Shown: positions 11,484 to 14,484 of the stretch, piece after piece
How the letters are laid out: each line of letters begins with the position of its first letter
Numbering within the stretch: the stretch's first letter is position 1
DNA from: an uncultured Gammaproteobacteria bacterium
GTDB lineage: Bacteria > Pseudomonadota > Gammaproteobacteria > Nitrosococcales > Methylophagaceae
Assembly: GCA_913058195.1 (NCBI GenBank)
Contig: CAJXPP010000027.1
Coordinates: forward strand, 1-14,484
DNA: 14,484 bases
Direction of reading: 5' to 3'
Notes under the pieces: model-generated
Seen by the model: only the letters and a program-made list of their open reading frames with translations
What the model was told of the DNA's origin: nothing
The model's database searches: none
Position numbers and translations under genes: made by a program

Positions 11484-13835
11484 TTAGAACACATATTCCA
11501 GACTGATATTACCAGCGGCATAATCTTCATCACTATTACCGCCAAACTCTATATCAGCAACCAGTGTTAAATTGTTATCATCAACTACTCGAAGGCTCGC
11601 ACCCGCAAAACCGCCTGAGACGTTTTCATCACCTGCATTTGCAAACTTAAACTGACTGCCAGCAATACTCACATTAGTATCTTCATCATCAGTATGGCGT
11701 GAGTTCATGCCCACTCTAAATTCAAACTCACTACTCTGGCTAAGTGCATAAGCTGCTGCAAGCTGTACTTTAGCTGTTAATGCTTTGGCTTTACGGTCAT
11801 CGACTGAAATATTAGAATTTGTCGTACCTGTTTCCGTATAATCATCTAACCAAGCGGTGCTATAACTAATGTTGGCAGAGGGGCGCAATTCAAGTCTGTC
11901 AGCTATAGTATAAGCAGATGCAATGGTCAGAGAAGGGCTGATGAAGAAACTACCAAAGTCAGACTTGGCAGTTTCATACCCGTTGAGGTTATCAACCACA
12001 CGACGGTCATTATCATGATCACCGTAACCTGCAAGTAATGAAGCTGTGATATTAATGCCATTCACCTTACGGTTGCCATAGGCACCGATATAGTAGTTAT
12101 TCGCATCTGAACTAAATGATGCTGTTTGCGTTTTAGTGTCGGTTACAACGATGCCGCCCATTAGACCAACACGGTTTTGATTCACATCCCATTCGTAACC
12201 GAAATTAATCCCGACATGGTTATGGTCATAGGCTAGGGCGATGCCTTCTGCATCACGGTCAAAAGTGCCGCCAAAGACTTGTGCCCATGCCACCGGTTTA
12301 TGCTCTTCAAAGTACATACCAGGAGACAGTGTTAACGCTGCAACTTGAACAGGTTCAAGCGGCGTCGTTTGAGCCATACGTTGGCCAATAATGCTATGAA
12401 TAGAGGACGTCATATTGGCTAATACAACACCCCGCGTTGATTCACCCGTGGCATCTACAAGAATAATGTTATTGCCTGATAAAATACCAGCGCCAAACAG
12501 ATTGATATTTTCAGTATTTTCAAAGGTCAGATTAGCCGATATGCCACCGCTGTATACATTGGCAGTATCATCAAGACCATCACGACTTCCTAAATTGATA
12601 CGACCAATGATTTGAGAACCAGGTAGTAAATTAAGCGTCGTACTGCTTTCACTAGAGACAGCAAAGCCATCAGCATCAGTCGCTGAAATTAGACCACTAT
12701 TGGTGATTGTGACGTTGGCGGCGTCAGCTTCAATACCCCACCAGCCTTTAATGGTGCCGCTATTAATAATGGTAGCACCCTCACCGGTAGAATATATCGC
12801 CACCCCGTTGTCGCCTTCCTCTGTAAGGATGCTGCCGCTATTGATAATAGTTGCGTTGACGCCACTAGACCTTATGCCTACTACACCATCGCCAGTGGCG
12901 ATGATACTACCACTATTAGTTATTCGGGCATTCTCACCATCTACACCGTGCCCCCACCCTAAAACAATACCGTAGGAATTATCTCCGCTGGTTAAGATAC
13001 TACCGCTATTATGGATAACGTTGTTGTCGTTCTCTGCATAAATACCATATGCACCTGAACCGACGGTCGAGATGCTACCACTGTTGGTGACCGTGACACC
13101 TAGATCCGCTGCATAGATACCATATGCATCATCTCCGATGGTGGAGATGCTACCACTATTGGTGATGATCGCATCATTCCCTACTGAAAAAATGCCTCGT
13201 GCAGTAATCCCGTTAGTTGAGATGCTGCCACTATTGGTGATGATGGCATTAATGCCGTTTGAGAAAATACCGTGGCCACTCTCATTTGTTGTGGTAATGC
13301 TGCCACTATTGGTGATGATCGTATCTACGCCGAGTGACAGAATACCGTCGGCGCCGTCATTTGCAGTAGTAATGCTGCCACTGTTATTGATGATGGCATT
13401 AGCACCGGTTGAGTATATGCCATCAGCATTCAACCCCATTGTATCAATACTACCGCTGTTAGTGATTGTGGCGGTGGCACCGGTTGAATAAATACCAAAA
13501 GCATTAGCACCCACGGTATTAATATCACCATTATTAGTGATGGTAGCGTTGACTCCCGTTGTCTCAACGCCAAAAGAACCATCGCCTGATGTAGTAATTT
13601 CACCGCTATTGATAAGACTGTTATTGATGCCTGATGCATCTATAGCGGCAACACTTGTTATAAGTGTACCTCCGGTTTCAATAATACCTGTTTCATTATT
13701 ATTTAGAGTTTGAGTAGTGGTTTCTGTTTCGCCATTTAAAATAGTGAAGTCAGTAGCAAAAGTGGCTGGTGACAGTGCGAGTGATAGAGTGATAAAAAGA
13801 GGGGCGAGTTTAGATGGTGTGTTAAAAGCTGACAT
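11484..13835 (-). CDS. Autotransporter (type Va) with 25-residue repeat passenger
   Basis: This 783-residue protein has a signal peptide (1-27, PATFA then TDF), a passenger with about 13 imperfect 25-residue repeats (about 74-395) of the pattern ITNSGSIxTxGxxAxGIYSx, a linker, and a C-terminal beta-barrel translocator (about 515-783) starting VAWAQVFGGTFDRDAEG. It ends LEYVF, the aromatic-x-Phe-type ending recognised by the BAM complex. The repeats predict a beta-helix stalk at the cell surface, with adhesion or aggregation likely. An upstream ATG at 13925 would hide the signal peptide. The ATG at 13835 has AGGAAA (13839-13844) correctly placed and gives a standard signal. The stop lies 14 bp from the truncated tRNA, so the gene almost fills the segment between the 48-bp repeats. 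A possible Fur box precedes it. Confidence 0.92.
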   Translation of the reverse strand: MSAFNTPSKLAPLFITLSLALSPATFATDFTILNGETETTTQTLNNNETGIIETGGTLITSVAAIDASGINNSLINSGEITTSGDGSFGVETTGVNATITNNGDINTVGANAFGIYSTGATATITNSGSIDTMGLNADGIYSTGANAIINNSGSITTANDGADGILSLGVDTIITNSGSITTTNESGHGIFSNGINAIITNSGSISTNGITARGIFSVGNDAIITNSGSISTIGDDAYGIYAADLGVTVTNSGSISTVGSGAYGIYAENDNNVIHNSGSILTSGDNSYGIVLGWGHGVDGENARITNSGSIIATGDGVVGIRSSGVNATIINSGSILTEEGDNGVAIYSTGEGATIINSGTIKGWWGIEADAANVTITNSGLISATDADGFAVSSESSTTLNLLPGSQIIGRINLGSRDGLDDTANVYSGGISANLTFENTENINLFGAGILSGNNIILVDATGESTRGVVLANMTSSIHSIIGQRMAQTTPLEPVQVAALTLSPGMYFEEHKPVAWAQVFGGTFDRDAEGIALAYDHNHVGINFGYEWDVNQNRVGLMGGIVVTDTKTQTASFSSDANNYYIGAYGNRKVNGINITASLLAGYGDHDNDRRVVDNLNGYETAKSDFGSFFISPSLTIASAYTIADRLELRPSANISYSTAWLDDYTETGTTNSNISVDDRKAKALTAKVQLAAAYALSQSSEFEFRVGMNSRHTDDEDTNVSIAGSQFKFANAGDENVSGGFAGASLRVVDDNNLTLVADIEFGGNSDEDYAAGNISLEYVF
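12650..13620 (-). repeat. Tandem ~75-bp coding repeats in autotransporter
   Basis: About 13 degenerate units encode (I/V)(T/I)NSGSI plus a Gly-rich turn and GIYS-type strands, most exactly 25 codons apart. One unit is longer by six residues (GWGHGVDGENAR) and one is shortened (KGWWGIEADA). Such arrays can change copy number by slippage or recombination. Confidence 0.85.
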
Positions 13836-13852
13836 ACGTTTCCTAATAATGC

Positions 13853-13871
13853 TGGAACATTGATTCTCATT
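13853..13871 (-). promoter_or_regulatory. Possible Fur box of autotransporter
   Basis: The minus strand reads TGAGAATCAATGTTC (13855-13869) against TGATAATnATTATCA: 6/7 in the left half, about 4/7 in the right. It lies 19 bp upstream of the start codon. The rest of 13836-14089 holds the ribosome site and otherwise unremarkable AT-rich DNA. Confidence 0.3.
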
Positions 13872-14072
13872 GCACGGGAAGATCAAACCAGATGGAGTAT
13901 TAATGTAAGCTTCCTTGCTTATCAAAAATAGATTTAGACCTTATTTGATGGTAGCAAGTATTGTTTGGTACTACAATACATACCTCAATAAGTATCATGT
14001 CCGCCATGGAGAACATTTTTTCTAACAAGTGATAAGGTATTACCGCTTGACCTCGGCTCCAAAGTATCTAAC

Positions 14073-14102
14073 TTGGAAGCATAACTGAGCGACTGCTATA
14101 AT
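14073..14102 (+). promoter_or_regulatory. tRNA-Arg promoter
   Basis: TTGGAA (14073-14078, 4/6) is 18 bp before a perfect TATAAT (14097-14102), which ends 10 bp ahead of the tRNA. The -10 lies within the repeat but the -35 lies outside it, so the two repeat copies have different -35 regions. Confidence 0.6.
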
Positions 14103-14137
14103 ACCGGCCGTTGCCCCCGTAGCTCAGCTGGATAGAG
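14090..14137 (+). repeat. 48-bp direct repeat, right copy
   Basis: Exact match to 11422-11469, 2,668 bp apart start to start. This copy leads into the intact tRNA-Arg gene. Confidence 0.97.
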
Positions 14138-14189
14138 CGTCCCCCTCCTAAGGGGAAGGTCATGCGTTCGAATCGCGTCGGGGGCACCA
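14113..14189 (+). tRNA. tRNA-Arg (anticodon CCU)
   Basis: This 77-nt cloverleaf has all arms: acceptor GCCCCCG/CGGGGGC, D arm GCTC/GAGC, anticodon stem TCCCC/GGGGA with loop CTCCTAA (anticodon CCT), variable AGGTC, T arm ATGCG-TTCGAAT-CGCGT (one T-G pair), discriminator A and encoded CCA. It decodes AGG. tRNA-Arg genes are frequent insertion targets for genomic islands, and a recombinase fragment lies 68 bp downstream. Confidence 0.97.
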
Positions 14190-14190
14190 C

Positions 14191-14207
14191 TTTACCTTCA
14201 AGGTAAA
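14191..14207 (+). terminator. Possible hairpin after tRNA-Arg
   Basis: TTTACCTT (14191-14198) and AAGGTAAA (14200-14207) pair just behind the tRNA CCA, and the flanks CCACTT/AAGTGG extend it imperfectly. There is no T-run, so termination is only a possibility. Confidence 0.3.
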
Positions 14208-14256
14208 AGTTAAGTGGTATCTGTAAAGGTGCTAGCTAAACCCAAATGAAATATCA

Positions 14257-14437
14257 TTACACTACTTTTAAGCTGGGCTTATTTGCATCAATATTCAGCT
14301 GATTAATCACATCTCTAGCCCTTGAAGAGACTTCTCTGTGTTCAAGATGAGCATATCTCATAGTGGTACTGATATCGGTACGATCCAAAAAGGAGAAAAT
14401 GTAAATAAAGCTGTCCTCTTTTTTGTTCTCCTTATAT
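14257..14437 (-). pseudogene. Tyrosine recombinase (integrase) C-terminal fragment
   Basis: The last 60 residues or so read DRTDISTTMRYAHLEHREVS then SRARDVINQLN, the box-II region of phage/island integrases (usual form LGHTDISTTMRYAHLE). The nucleophile Tyr in MRYAHL is kept. The usual GH before TDIS is DR, so a conserved catalytic-pocket His is missing. The residues upstream (KENKKEDSFIYIFSFL) do not resemble the expected integrase sequence. It is either a decayed gene or disturbed by an assembly or library chimera near the contig end. It converges on tRNA-Arg, a common layout when an island is integrated at the tRNA 3' end. Everything beyond 14437 is adapter. Confidence 0.7.
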
Positions 14438-14484
14438 CTGTCTCTTATACACATCTCCGAGCCCACGAGACTAGGCATGATCTC
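14438..14484. other. Untrimmed Nextera adapter with i7 index (artefact)
   Basis: CTGTCTCTTATACACATCTC continues to GACGAG-type adapter sequence ending at 14471. TAGGCATG (14472-14479) equals a known Nextera i7 index, and ATCTC begins the P7 tail. The apparent N-terminus MPSLVGSEMCIRDR read on the minus strand is therefore an artefact. Confidence 0.97.

Noticed and set aside
11388..11570. Open frame of 60 codons on the plus strand including AVAPVAQLDRVA
   Set aside because: The central part is a translation of the truncated tRNA-Arg and the rest is antisense to the autotransporter; a known type of spurious ORF.
12650..13620. Regular repeats as a possible CRISPR array
   Set aside because: Units are degenerate, about 75 bp, in frame and encode a beta-helix pattern; no identical short repeats with unique spacers.
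12415..13639. Several open frames within the autotransporter region on both strands (12415-12615, 12700-12975, 13138-13491, 13430-13639)
   Set aside because: They are shadows of the repeat-coding region: periodic composition follows the 75-bp repeats and none has a ribosome site or a recognisable protein.
11422..14137. Interpretation as an insertion sequence or transposon
   Set aside because: No terminal inverted repeats and no transposase in the segment; the repeats are long, direct and match tRNA sequence rather than a short target duplication.

Overview
The window is one assembled contig from a flagellated, fairly AT-rich Gammaproteobacterium. The flgA-flgM-flgN/cheV cluster, sigma-54- and sigma-28-type flagellar promoters, a CHASE-PAS-GGDEF-EAL protein and autotransporter secretion all fit this group and suggest an aquatic or marine lifestyle. 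The genus cannot be fixed from the sequence alone. Both ends carry untrimmed Nextera sequencing adapter (1-31 and 14438-14484, the latter with an index), so only about 32-14437 is biological.

Left part (32-2618): the 3' end of a GldG-like ABC-transporter auxiliary gene and a DUF4340 gene, probably the tail of an ABC-export operon. A bidirectional terminator separates them from the motility region. Motility part (2680-5391): cheV faces left. flgA, flgM and flgN face right. flgA has a good sigma-54 site and flgM a good sigma-28 site, the hierarchy known from Vibrio and Pseudomonas. After a gene-poor gap with two doubtful small ORFs comes a large membrane-bound c-di-GMP enzyme (5855-8428, minus) with intact cyclase and phosphodiesterase motifs.

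Regulatory part (8429-10331): a 30-bp perfect palindrome, the broken 5' end of a secreted protein gene (8757-8957), and a two-gene MarR module. marR and the exported NTF2-like gene behind it each have nearly the same inverted-repeat operator. The marR promoter is near-consensus and should start transcription at the ATG itself, so the message may be leaderless.

Accessory part (10332-14437): a Tat-signal-bearing histone-deacetylase-family hydrolase, then an autotransporter gene built from 25-residue repeats. The autotransporter lies exactly between two 48-bp perfect direct repeats. Each repeat holds the promoter -10 and first 25 nt of tRNA-Arg(CCU). The left copy is a truncated tRNA and the right copy is the complete gene. 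A degenerate tyrosine-recombinase C-terminus lies just past the tRNA. This looks like a tRNA-linked insertion hotspot, with the autotransporter as a small integrase-less cassette or a segmental insertion at the 5' side of the tRNA.
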